Assembly (NCBI RefSeq): GCF_040750475.1
Contig: NZ_JABJVY010000002.1
Location: forward strand, 62,001 to 126,000
From: Amorphus sp040750475
GTDB lineage: Bacteria; Pseudomonadota; Alphaproteobacteria; Rhizobiales; Amorphaceae
Direction of reading: 5' to 3'
DNA: 64,000 nt
Shown: positions 1 to 8,577 of the stretch, piece after piece
Position numbering within the stretch: the first letter of the stretch is position 1
How the letters are laid out: every line of letters begins with the position of its first letter
Made by a program: the position numbers and the translations under genes
Notes under the pieces: model-generated
Database searches by the model: none
What the model was told of the DNA's origin: nothing
What the model saw: only the letters and a program-made list of their open reading frames with translations

Positions 1-1277
1 CCGACGTCGTCATCGTCGGCGCAGGCATCATCGGCGTTTCGGCGGCTCTGACACTGGCCGAAAGGGGCCAGTCGGTCGTGGTCGTGGAAAAGGGCATTGT
101 CGGCGGCGAGCAGTCGAGCCGCAATTGGGGCTGGTGTCGGGAGCAACTGAGGGCGCTGCCGGAGGTGGCGCTGGCGATGCGCTCCATGGAACTCTGGCGG
201 GGCATGAGCGAGCGCATCGGCGCCGATTCCGGCTACCGCCAGACCGGTATGATTGTTGTCACCAAGGACGAGGCGGAAGTCGCCCGGTGGCGCGATTGGC
301 AGAAGGCCACGGCGTCTTGCGGACTGGCAGGTGGCGTCCTTTCGGCGGCGGAAACCAAAGCCATGCTGCCCGCGACCTCGGACGATTGGATCGCGGCGAT
401 CCATTCGCCGACCGACGGCTGGGCGGAACCGTCGGTGGCCGCGCCAGCCATCGCGCGCGGGGCGCAGCAAAAAGGCGCGATCATTTTGCAGAACTGCGCC
501 GTCCGCGGCTGGGAGACCGAGGCCGGACGCGTGACCCGCGTGATGACGGAGAAGGGCGAGATCCGGACGAGCGCCGTCCTGGTCGCCGGCGGTGCGTGGT
601 CGTCGATGCTGTTGCGCCGGGCGGGCATCTCCTTTCCGCAGTCCGGCGTCTATGCGAGCGCCTTTCGCACCGAAAGTGCGCCCGAGGTCTATCCCGGTGG
701 CGTCGGCAGTCCGCTGTTTTCGGTCCGGCGACGCATCGACGGGGGCTATACGATCGGCATGCGGGGCCGGGGCAGGGTGGACCTCACGCCGATGGGGCTC
801 CTGCGCGCCCGCCAGTTCATGCCGCTGTTCTTCCGTCGAAAGGGGGAACTGACGCTCGGTCTCGGTCGGTCGTTTTTCGACGGGCCGTTCGCTCTCAGGC
901 GCTGGGCATTGGATTCCCCTTCGCCGTTCGAGGCGGTGCGCATTCTCGATCCCGACCCCGATCCCAAACTCGTTGAGGCGGGAATAACCGCGTTCCGCGC
1001 AGCCTTTCCGATCCTCTCGGACGTCCGCGTGGCGGAAAGTTGGGGCGGCCTCATCGACGCCACACCGGACATGGTACCGGTGATCGGCCCTGTTCCTGAT
1101 CGCCCGGGGGTTTTTCTCGCAAGCGGCTTCAGCGGTCATGGCTTCGCGCTCGGACCGGGTGCCGGATGGCTTGCAGCGATGCAAATCCTTGGTGAAAAGC
1201 CCGGTTTCGACGATTCTCCTTTCCGGCTTTCCCGCTTTCGAGAGGGGAAGCCGCATCCGGCTCATCACTGGATATGA
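1..1277 (+). CDS. FAD-dependent oxidoreductase, DAO (DadA-like) family, 5' end outside window
   Basis: The frame is open from the window edge (first full codon at base 3). It begins inside a Rossmann dinucleotide-binding motif reading VVIVGAGIIGVSAAL, followed by the acidic end of the second strand (VVVVEKG). The C-terminal part contains the DAO-family pattern around GLIDATPDMVPVIGPV and GFSGHGFALGPGAG, which closes the FAD site. Such enzymes oxidatively deaminate or demethylate amino acids or N-methyl amines; the substrate cannot be told from sequence. Only a few N-terminal residues should be missing. It ends 22 bp before the first molybdoenzyme gene and probably shares its transcript. Confidence 0.85.
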   Translation, partial: DVVIVGAGIIGVSAALTLAERGQSVVVVEKGIVGGEQSSRNWGWCREQLRALPEVALAMRSMELWRGMSERIGADSGYRQTGMIVVTKDEAEVARWRDWQKATASCGLAGGVLSAAETKAMLPATSDDWIAAIHSPTDGWAEPSVAAPAIARGAQQKGAIILQNCAVRGWETEAGRVTRVMTEKGEIRTSAVLVAGGAWSSMLLRRAGISFPQSGVYASAFRTESAPEVYPGGVGSPLFSVRRRIDGGYTIGMRGRGRVDLTPMGLLRARQFMPLFFRRKGELTLGLGRSFFDGPFALRRWALDSPSPFEAVRILDPDPDPKLVEAGITAFRAAFPILSDVRVAESWGGLIDATPDMVPVIGPVPDRPGVFLASGFSGHGFALGPGAGWLAAMQILGEKPGFDDSPFRLSRFREGKPHPAHHWI

Positions 1278-1299
1278 GCGTGACAAAGAGGCACGGAAA

Positions 1300-3642
1300 A
1301 TGACGACGGACCGCTTCCGTCAGCACAGCAGTCACTGGGGTGCGTTCAGCGCGCGCATGAAAAATGGGCGGCTGGACGTCAGATCCTTCGACCAGGATCC
1401 CGATCCCTCGCCGTTGCTCGCCAACATTCCCGCGGCAATCGATCATCCCGCCCGGCTCAAACGCCCGCTGGTGCGGCGCGGCTGGTTGGAGAACGGGCCG
1501 GGCCCCGATCCCCGCCGCGGCGAGGACGGCTATGTGGAGATGGATTGGGACGCGGCACTGGACATGGCCGCTGCCGAGTTGCGCCGTCTTGGTGCGGGGC
1601 CGGATCTTCCGCAAACGGGCACGTTGCCCGGTGCGAATGTGTTCGGCGGTTCATATGGTTGGTCGTCGGCCGGTCGCTTCCATCACGCTCAGAGCCAGGT
1701 CCATCGCTTCCTGAACACGGTGTTCGGCGGCTATGTCGCGAGCGTCGACACCTACTCGACCGGAGCGGGCTCGGTGATCCTGTCTCTCGTCTGGGGCAGT
1801 GCGCCGAAGCTCACCCGCGATCATCCGTACTGGCGTGAGCTGAAAGACGATACGGAGCTTTTGATTTCCTTCGGTGGCTTGCCGATGCGCAATCTCGCGG
1901 TCAGCTCCGGCGGGAATTCGCAGCATGTCGCGCGCTCCGTCCTGGATGCGGCCGCGTCTCGGGGCTGCGAATTCGTCTCCGTCAGCCCGCTGGCCGACGA
2001 TGCGGCCGATGTCGGCAACGTGACGCGGATCGCCCCGCGCCCCGCGACCGATACCGCACTGATGTTGGGCATGGCATACCGTCTCCATGCGACGGGCCGC
2101 GTGGATCGGGACTATCTGGACCGCTACACCACGGGTTACGAGCGGTTCGAGGCCTATCTGACCGGCGCGCAGGACGGTGTCGCCAAAACGCCGGAGTGGG
2201 CGGCGGACATCTGCGGCGTCCCGGCGAAGACGATCGCCGACCTCGCCGATCGGGCGGCTGAAAAGCGCACGCTGATCAGCGTGACCTATTCCCTGCAGCG
2301 GTCCGAAAACGGCGAGCAGCCGGTCTGGATGGCACTGACGCTCGCCTCGATGCTCGGGCAGAGCGGCCTTCCCGGCGCCGGTTTCTGTTACGGCTTCGGC
2401 TCCATCGGAAATATCGGCAAGGAACAGCTCGGCGTGCCGCTGCCCACCCTGCCGCAAGGCCGCAACCGTGTGGGCGATTTCATTCCCGTCGCGCGGATCT
2501 CCGAACTGCTCCTGAACCCGGGGAAATCCTACACCTACAAGGGCGAGACGCGGACCTACGCGGACATTCGCCTGGTTTATTGGGCCGGCGGCAATCCGTT
2601 CCACCATCATCAGGATCTCTCCAAGCTGCGGGCGGCATTCGCCAAGCCCGACACCATCATCATGCACGACAGCGTCGCCACCGCTTCGACGCGTCACGCC
2701 GATCTGGTCTTTCCCGCCACCATCACCGCCGAGCGCGAGGACATCGGTGCCAGTGGCAACGATCCCTTCCTGCACGCGATGGAGCCTCTGGTCGATCGCG
2801 GGGCGGATGGCGCCAACGGCCCGCGCGACGATTACGAGATCTTCTCCGCGCTCTCCGAGCGCCTGGGCTGCGCCCCGACCTTCACCGAAGGGCGCAGTGC
2901 CCACGAGTGGATGGCATCGCTCTACGAGACGACCCGCGCCGCGCTCGCCGATTGCGGCATGGCAGCGCCCGACTATGAGACGTTTCGCGAGGGCGGCGTC
3001 GTCCGGTTGCCGGTGCGCGAAGAGGATGGCCTCATTCGCCGCTTTCATCGCGATCCCGTCGCCAATCCGTTGGAAACGCCGAGCGGCAAGATCGAGATCT
3101 GGTCGGACGTCGTCGCCGGTGCCGGATTGCCGGGCCATCCGGCCTGGCTTCCGCCCGAGGAATGGCTCGGAGCACCGAAAGCTGCGTCGCATCCCTTTCA
3201 ACTCGTCGCCAATCAGCCCGCGCACCGGCTCCACAGCCAGCTCGATTTCGGCGAGACGTCGATGGCCGGCAAGACAGCCGGACGGGAACAGGCCCGTCTC
3301 AACCCGGAAGACGCCGCCCGACTGGGCGTCCTGGACGGCGACGTGATCCGGCTTTGGAACGACCGCGGCAGCGTTCTTGCCGCGGCCAAGGTCTCCGAGG
3401 CGATCGCGCCCGGTATCGTGCAGCTCGCCACGGGAGCGTGGTACGCGCCTGTCGATCTTCCCGGCGTAGGTTTGACCTGCGTGAACGGTAATCCGAACGC
3501 CGTGACCTCCGACCGAGGGGCCTCGGCGCTCAGTCAGGGCTGCGCGGGCCAACTCGCGCTGGTTTCGGTCGAGAAGTGGCTCGCCGAGGCTCCGGACGTT
3601 GTTCCTCATGCCGCATTCGCGACGGCTGAGAAACGTCACTGA
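1300..3642 (+). CDS. BisC/TorA-type molybdopterin oxidoreductase, first copy
   Basis: This 780-residue protein belongs to the DMSO reductase superfamily, in the biotin/methionine sulfoxide or TMAO reductase branch. SSHWGAF opens the protein. GGSYGWSSAGRFHHAQ at residues 116-131 carries the serine expected to ligate molybdenum, and GGNPFHHHQDL and the C-terminal NDRGS/GNPNAVTSD region fit bis-MGD binding. There is no N-terminal iron-sulfur cysteine motif and no Tat signal, so a cytoplasmic reductase is inferred. The ATG at 1300 has AAAGAGG upstream; a longer frame upstream overlaps the preceding gene and was not used. A paralogue follows 2 bp downstream. Substrate unknown. Confidence 0.88.
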   Translation: MTTDRFRQHSSHWGAFSARMKNGRLDVRSFDQDPDPSPLLANIPAAIDHPARLKRPLVRRGWLENGPGPDPRRGEDGYVEMDWDAALDMAAAELRRLGAGPDLPQTGTLPGANVFGGSYGWSSAGRFHHAQSQVHRFLNTVFGGYVASVDTYSTGAGSVILSLVWGSAPKLTRDHPYWRELKDDTELLISFGGLPMRNLAVSSGGNSQHVARSVLDAAASRGCEFVSVSPLADDAADVGNVTRIAPRPATDTALMLGMAYRLHATGRVDRDYLDRYTTGYERFEAYLTGAQDGVAKTPEWAADICGVPAKTIADLADRAAEKRTLISVTYSLQRSENGEQPVWMALTLASMLGQSGLPGAGFCYGFGSIGNIGKEQLGVPLPTLPQGRNRVGDFIPVARISELLLNPGKSYTYKGETRTYADIRLVYWAGGNPFHHHQDLSKLRAAFAKPDTIIMHDSVATASTRHADLVFPATITAEREDIGASGNDPFLHAMEPLVDRGADGANGPRDDYEIFSALSERLGCAPTFTEGRSAHEWMASLYETTRAALADCGMAAPDYETFREGGVVRLPVREEDGLIRRFHRDPVANPLETPSGKIEIWSDVVAGAGLPGHPAWLPPEEWLGAPKAASHPFQLVANQPAHRLHSQLDFGETSMAGKTAGREQARLNPEDAARLGVLDGDVIRLWNDRGSVLAAAKVSEAIAPGIVQLATGAWYAPVDLPGVGLTCVNGNPNAVTSDRGASALSQGCAGQLALVSVEKWLAEAPDVVPHAAFATAEKRH

Positions 3643-3644
3643 TC

Positions 3645-5987
3645 ATGGGCGGGATCCGCTATTCGGCCGCGCACTGGGGGGTCTACGAAATCGAAGGTGG
3701 GCCGGGCGAACCCCGTCTCGTCCCGATGCGTGAGGACCCCGACGCCTCGCCGATCGGACTGCACCAGCTTGCTCCGGAACTGGCGGCCGTGCGCGTCGCC
3801 AGGCCTGCAGTCCGCAAGAGCTGGCTCGACTACGGCCCCGGCGCACGGCCGGAGCTGCGCGGCAAGGAACCCTTCGTTGAGCTCGACTGGGATGAGGCCA
3901 CAAAGTTGGTCGCGGACGACCTCACGCGCGTGCGCTCCGCCCACGGCAACGCGGCCATCTTCGGCGGGTCTTACGGGTGGGCCTCGGCCGGGCGCTTTCA
4001 TCACGCGCAGAGCCAGATCCACCGTTTTCTCAACTGCATCGGCGGCTATGTCGCCCACCGCGACAGCTATTCGCTGGCCGCGGCCCGGGTGATCCTTCCC
4101 CATGTGGTCGGTTCGATGGACGAGCTGATGAAGGCGCACACGTCCTGGGACGTGCTTGCCGATCATTGCGAGCTGTTCGTGAGCTTCGGCGGCGTGCCCG
4201 CGAAGAACGCCCAGATCAGCCAGGCCGGCGCCGGCCGTCATCGCCTGCAAGGGGCGCTGCGGCGGATGGCGGAGGCAGGCTGCGAATTCGTCAACATCTC
4301 TCCCGTGGCCTCGGGCCTCAACACTGGCGGCCCGGTCGAATGGCTTCCCATCCGGCCGGGGTCGGACACCGCGCTCATGCTTGCGCTCGCCCACGACATT
4401 CATGCTCGTGGGCGGCACGATCGCGACTTTCTTGCGCGCTACTGCACGGGCTGGGAGACCTTCGAAGCCTATCTGACTGGCGCCACGGACGGTCAGGCGA
4501 AATCGGCCGATTGGGCGGCGCCGCTGACCGGCCTTCCCGCCGAGCAAATCCGGGATCTCGCGCGCCGTATGAGCGAAAAGCGCACGATGATCAACGCCGC
4601 CTGGTCGCTGCAGCGGGCCGACCATGGCGAGCAGCCCTTTTGGATGCTGATCACGCTTGCCGCCATGCTGGGGCAGATCGGATTGCCCGGCGGCGGCTTC
4701 GGCGTCGGCTATGGCTGCGAGAATTCGATCGGCAGCGCCCACGCCCGGCTTTCCGGGCCGAGCCTGCCCCAGGGGCGCAACCCAGTCGATGCCTTCATCC
4801 CGGTGGCGCGTATCGCCGACATGCTGGAAAATCCGGGCGCCCCCTTCACCTACAATGGAGGCCACTACCGCTATCCGGATATTCGCCTGATCTATTGGGC
4901 TGGTGGCAACCCGTTCCACCATCATCAGGATCTGGGGCGGCTCGAGCGCGCATGGCGGAAGCCGGAAACGATCGTGGTGCATGAGCCGTTCTGGACGCCG
5001 ACGGCCCGACGCGCCGACATCGTTCTCCCGGTGACGATGCCGACGGAACGCGAAGATATCAGCTATGCCACGCTCGAGGGCTATCTGATCGCCTCCCGGC
5101 CGGTTTCTGCCCCCTCCGGTATGGCCTTGGACGACTATGAGATCTTCCGCCGCATCGCCGTCCACATGGGTGTCGAGGCGGCCTTTTCGGAGGGCCGCGA
5201 CACCGAAGCCTGGTTGCGGCACCTCTATGAGGGAATGCGCCGGAAATGGAGCGCCGCCGGCGTGTCGGTGGCCGATTTCGATACCTTTCGAGAGGTCGGT
5301 CGGATCGATCTCTCGGCCCACGACGAGCTTGGCCGCATCTGTCTCGGCGCTTTCCGCGCCGATCCCGTCGCCGCCCCCCTTCCCACGCCTTCGGGACGGA
5401 TCGAGATTGCCTCCGACACCATCGCCGGGTTCGGGCTTGCCGATTGTCCGGGCCATCCGGTCTGGCAGCCGCCGATCGAATGGCTAGGGGCCGATGCTGC
5501 CGCGCGCTACCCCCTGCACCTGATTTCCGATCAGCCCGCTCGCCGACTGCACAGCCAGCTGGACGCCTCGCCGCACAGCCGGGCCGGCAAGATCTCCGGC
5601 CGCGAACCGATCACTATGCATCCCGCCGACGCCGCGGAGCGTGGACTGGCGGACGGCGAGGTCGTGGAAGTGGTCAACGATCGCGGGTGCTGCTTGGCAG
5701 GGCTGCGCCTGTCCGATCAGATGATGCGCGGGGTGGTGCGGCTTGCGACCGGCGCATGGTTCGATCCAGATCCCGTCTCCGGGCGGGAGAGGCACGGAAA
5801 CCCGAACGTCTTGACCGCCGACCGTCCGGCCTCGTCGCTGAGCCAGGGCTGTTCGGCACAAAGCTGCCTCGTAGAGGTTCGACGACCCTCGGCCCCCGTG
5901 ACGCCTCCGCAGGCCTTCGATCGGCCCGGGTTGATCGCTCGTCCGGCAGGGGAGGGCCCCCGCGACCAGGATAAGCCGACGGTTTGA
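3645..5987 (+). CDS. BisC/TorA-type molybdopterin oxidoreductase, second copy
   Basis: This protein is also exactly 780 residues and is clearly paralogous to its upstream neighbour. It shares the HWG start, GGSYGWASAGRFHHAQ at residues 107-122 (putative Mo-ligating serine), AGGNPFHHHQDL, and a C-terminal GNPNVLTADRPASSLSQG segment. No signal peptide or Fe-S cysteines are visible. The start ATG lies 2 bp after the upstream stop, implying translational coupling. The two copies differ in the sequence before the first conserved block and in the C-terminal tail. They may form a heteromer or act on different substrates; this is inference. Confidence 0.88.
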   Translation: MGGIRYSAAHWGVYEIEGGPGEPRLVPMREDPDASPIGLHQLAPELAAVRVARPAVRKSWLDYGPGARPELRGKEPFVELDWDEATKLVADDLTRVRSAHGNAAIFGGSYGWASAGRFHHAQSQIHRFLNCIGGYVAHRDSYSLAAARVILPHVVGSMDELMKAHTSWDVLADHCELFVSFGGVPAKNAQISQAGAGRHRLQGALRRMAEAGCEFVNISPVASGLNTGGPVEWLPIRPGSDTALMLALAHDIHARGRHDRDFLARYCTGWETFEAYLTGATDGQAKSADWAAPLTGLPAEQIRDLARRMSEKRTMINAAWSLQRADHGEQPFWMLITLAAMLGQIGLPGGGFGVGYGCENSIGSAHARLSGPSLPQGRNPVDAFIPVARIADMLENPGAPFTYNGGHYRYPDIRLIYWAGGNPFHHHQDLGRLERAWRKPETIVVHEPFWTPTARRADIVLPVTMPTEREDISYATLEGYLIASRPVSAPSGMALDDYEIFRRIAVHMGVEAAFSEGRDTEAWLRHLYEGMRRKWSAAGVSVADFDTFREVGRIDLSAHDELGRICLGAFRADPVAAPLPTPSGRIEIASDTIAGFGLADCPGHPVWQPPIEWLGADAAARYPLHLISDQPARRLHSQLDASPHSRAGKISGREPITMHPADAAERGLADGEVVEVVNDRGCCLAGLRLSDQMMRGVVRLATGAWFDPDPVSGRERHGNPNVLTADRPASSLSQGCSAQSCLVEVRRPSAPVTPPQAFDRPGLIARPAGEGPRDQDKPTV

Positions 5988-6171
5988 GACCGGAAGTTTG
6001 ACGATACGCATGGGAAATTGACGGCACGAAAGCCGTTTGATTCAACCCATGGCCAGCGTCTTTCGCTCAAAGCAGATTGGCTTGGCTGGATTGCCAGGTC
6101 GGGCCGTTGCACCGTCGGGGCGGTCAGCCATAAACACAAGAGTTCGCACAATCACTGGATGCAAGGGGCCG

Positions 6172-6903
6172 ATGCTGGATAATCAACCTAAGCTCAAGAC
6201 CAAAGGTGTGGAAGCCGTCGATAAGGCTCTTCGAATCCTGAGCCTCTTCGGGTCCGGAAGTCCGGTCTTGTCGCTGGGCGAGATCAGCGAGCGAACCGGC
6301 CTCGTGAAGAGTTCGGTCCTGCGGATCCTGATTTCTTTGCAGAAGGCCGGATTCATCGCCGCGACCGAAGATCGGCGCTATACGATCGGCGTGGAGACCT
6401 TCCGCGTCGGGCGCGTCTACCAGCAGAGCTTCCAGCTGGAGGCTCTCGTCCGGCCTGTCCTACAAAATATCGTGCGGGAAACCGGCGAAAGCGGCTCGTA
6501 CTTCCGACGCGAAGGAACGCGTCGAGTCTGTCTCTACCGGGAGGACAGCGATCAGCCGCTTCGCGAGCATGTCATCGAGGGAGAGGCGGTGGAAATCGGA
6601 AAGGGCGCAGCCGGTCACGTCTTCACCGAGTTCGGAGAGTTCAGCAGTGACGTCCCTCTGCCACCAGACATCCTCGCCAAGCTTCCAATTGTCGTTTTGG
6701 GAGAACGAGGTCCCGATATCGCGGGTATTTCCGCGCCGGTCTTTGCGTTCAATCAGGGCATGATCGGAGCCATCGCATTGTCAGGCCCGAGGAGCAGGTT
6801 CGTTCCGGAACGGATGGATGACCTTAAACACCATGTCCTGCAATCGGCGCGCCAATTAAGCGGCGCATTGCGCTCCGCTTGTTATGATGGACTACCGGCC
6901 TGA
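6172..6903 (+). CDS. IclR-family transcriptional regulator
   Basis: The protein has 243 residues. An N-terminal winged helix-turn-helix (KALRILSLFGS, LGEISERTGLVKSSVLRILISL, residues ~17-60) is followed by an IclR effector-binding domain containing SGSYFRREGTRRVCLYRED and ending with GPRSRF. The ATG at 6172 follows AAGGGG at 6162 and is preferred over a longer open frame starting at 6037. It lies downstream of, and co-directional with, the DAO-bisC-bisC genes and is the obvious candidate regulator for them. Its last 12 bases overlap the antiparallel kdpA-kdpE remnant. Confidence 0.85.
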   Translation: MLDNQPKLKTKGVEAVDKALRILSLFGSGSPVLSLGEISERTGLVKSSVLRILISLQKAGFIAATEDRRYTIGVETFRVGRVYQQSFQLEALVRPVLQNIVRETGESGSYFRREGTRRVCLYREDSDQPLREHVIEGEAVEIGKGAAGHVFTEFGEFSSDVPLPPDILAKLPIVVLGERGPDIAGISAPVFAFNQGMIGAIALSGPRSRFVPERMDDLKHHVLQSARQLSGALRSACYDGLPA

Positions 6904-8055
6904 TGTTGCCCACGGTACCGGGCGCCTCGCCAGTTTCGCAGTAAGCGCGGCTTTGGCATTGAGATCATGCAGGTGACAGGGCGGTCGTAGGCTCAGGACT
7001 GCGGCAGGGGCGGCGGGCAGATCCGCGACAGTCAGGAGGCCGACGTCCGGCAGGCCGCGGTCGAGCACGACGAGGTCAGGCCTTTCGAGGGCGGCTTTGT
7101 GAACGCCGTCACGGCCGCTCTCGGCCTCGACGACCTCGAAGTCGTGCACCTGGAGCGCGACGCGGAGAAACACCCGGATCTGCGGCTCGTCGTCGACGAT
7201 CAGGATGCGCCCCTGGTGCATGTCGCTCATCCGGCCGAACATGAAGCAGAAGGCCGCCGGGATCAGCAGGATCGCCACCATCTCCAAGAGGTTCGAGCGC
7301 GGCGTCGGGTTCTCGTAGGGGACGGCGGAGTTGGCGTTGAAGAAGCCGCCGCCGTTGGTGCCGAGCTGCTTGATCGCGATCTGAGAGGCCGCCGGTCCCT
7401 GTGCGATCGCTTGTTGCGCGCCTTCGAGGGTTGTGGCCGTGACGGTCGGCGACAGGTTCTGCGGCACGCCCTGCCAGACGAGGAACAGACAGCCGACGAT
7501 CGAGAGCGGCAGCAGCATGTAGAGAACGGCGCGGGTGAGATCGACCCAAAAGTTGCCGATCGATGTCGTCTTGTGGCCCGAAAAGCCGCGGATCACGGCG
7601 GCGCCGACTGCGATTCCCGTCGCCGCGGAAAGAAAGTTCGGAGTCGGCAGTCCGGCCATCTGGCTAAGATAGGACATCGTCGTCTCGCCGACGTAGGCCT
7701 GCCAGTTGGTGTTGGTGACGAAGCTGACGGCGACGTTGAAGGCGAGTGCCGGCGACAGGCCGGGAAAGCCTTCCGGGTTGAGCGGCAGGTGACCCTGCAG
7801 GCGCAGGATCGCGTAGAGGCCGAGGTATCCCGTGAGATTGAAGGCGAGACAGGCGGCCGCGTAGCGCACCCAGGACTGGCCGGTTCCGGCGTCGATGCCG
7901 GAGAGGCGGCAGAGCGCTCGCTCGATCGGCCCGGCGAGGAGCGAGAGCGGCGTGCGGTTGCCCGCAAAGACCCGCGCCATGTAGACACCGAGGGGCCAGG
8001 CGAGCGCTGCGACGAGCAAGCAGTAGAGGATGAACTGCCGGATGTCGGAGGACAT
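6892..8055 (-). pseudogene. kdpA: kdpA-kdpE deletion fusion (remnant of the Kdp potassium ATPase operon)
   Basis: Residues 1-276 match the N-terminal half of KdpA, including selectivity-loop segments VTNTNWQAY and LGTNGGGFFNANS and ending FCFMFGRM. The frame then runs directly into the start of the KdpE response regulator (HQGRILIVDDEPQIRVFLRVAL to RPDLVVLDRGLPD), and after about 65 residues becomes unrecognisable. Full KdpA is about 560-570 residues. The second half of kdpA, all of kdpB, kdpC and kdpD, and most of kdpE are missing, so a large deletion joined kdpA to kdpE in frame. A working potassium pump is not possible from this locus. Confidence 0.9.
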
Positions 8056-8065
8056 GGCACGCGCC

Positions 8066-8155
8066 TCAGAACCGCTCGGAGCGCAGCAGCGCGTAGCCGA
8101 GATAGGCGAGCAGACCGGCGGCCGTCGCGGCGCCGAGAACAAGATCGATCGTCAT
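8066..8155 (-). CDS. kdpF: KdpF small membrane subunit (29 aa)
   Basis: This short minus-strand frame encodes MTIDLVLGAATAAGLLAYLG and ends YALLRSERF, the typical form of KdpF, a single-span peptide that stabilises KdpFABC. It lies 10 bp upstream of the kdpA remnant, as in intact kdp operons. It looks intact, but its partners are deleted, so it is probably non-functional. Confidence 0.85.
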   Translation of the reverse strand: MTIDLVLGAATAAGLLAYLGYALLRSERF

Positions 8156-8163
8156 GGCGCGCC

Positions 8164-8247
8164 TTACAACCGTTCGATCAGCCGCAGCGAAAGGGGCGAG
8201 CCGGCGAAGAAGCAGACCGCGAGTGCGAGATAGGCGATATCCAGCAT
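8164..8247 (-). CDS. Small hydrophobic peptide upstream of kdpF (27 aa)
   Basis: A minus-strand frame encodes MLDIAYLALAVCFFAGSPLS and ends LRLIERL. It has one probable transmembrane helix and lies 8 bp upstream of kdpF in the same orientation. From memory, small peptides of this kind precede kdpF in some proteobacterial kdp operons, but I cannot confirm the family. A GGAG-like ribosome site lies just upstream on the minus strand. It is probably the first cistron of the former kdp operon. Confidence 0.6.
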   Translation of the reverse strand: MLDIAYLALAVCFFAGSPLSLRLIERL

Positions 8248-8577
8248 CGAAGGACTCCGGAGCGAGTGGAGCCTCTCAGATGCGCCCGCGGCCCATAAAC
8301 ACGCAATTGGCGATGGGGCGGTGGAGGATAAACGGAGCGTAAAATCTGCGGGAAGAAAGAGTGCCTATTCCCGGATTATTGGCCAACGTCGAATAGGCTC
8401 GTACCCATATTCTGACCGCGAGGTGCCTATAGTTGCCGCCCGCGCGCTCCGAGTACCTTCCTCAAGGCGGTCATTCATCTGCTCAGCATTTCCTAGCGGG
8501 CATTCCTGTTCTTCACCGTGCCCCATTTGCGTATCAAGGCCCATCACTCCATGACGTGGAACGCTTCATTGTCCTAG
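8248..8577. other. Intergenic stretch upstream of the kdp scar
   Basis: About 330 bp separate the small kdp peptide from the dctM stop. It presumably once held the kdp promoter. No convincing gene, repeat or operator was seen. Confidence 0.4.

Noticed and set aside
1651..3639. 662-codon open frame on the minus strand
   Set aside because: It lies antisense to a clear molybdoenzyme gene; GC-rich codons open such shadow frames, and the translation has no family features.
3636..5456. 606-codon open frame on the minus strand
   Set aside because: Antisense shadow of the second BisC-type gene with no recognisable domains.
7099..8298. 399-codon plus-strand frame
   Set aside because: Antisense to the kdpA-kdpE remnant; no family features.
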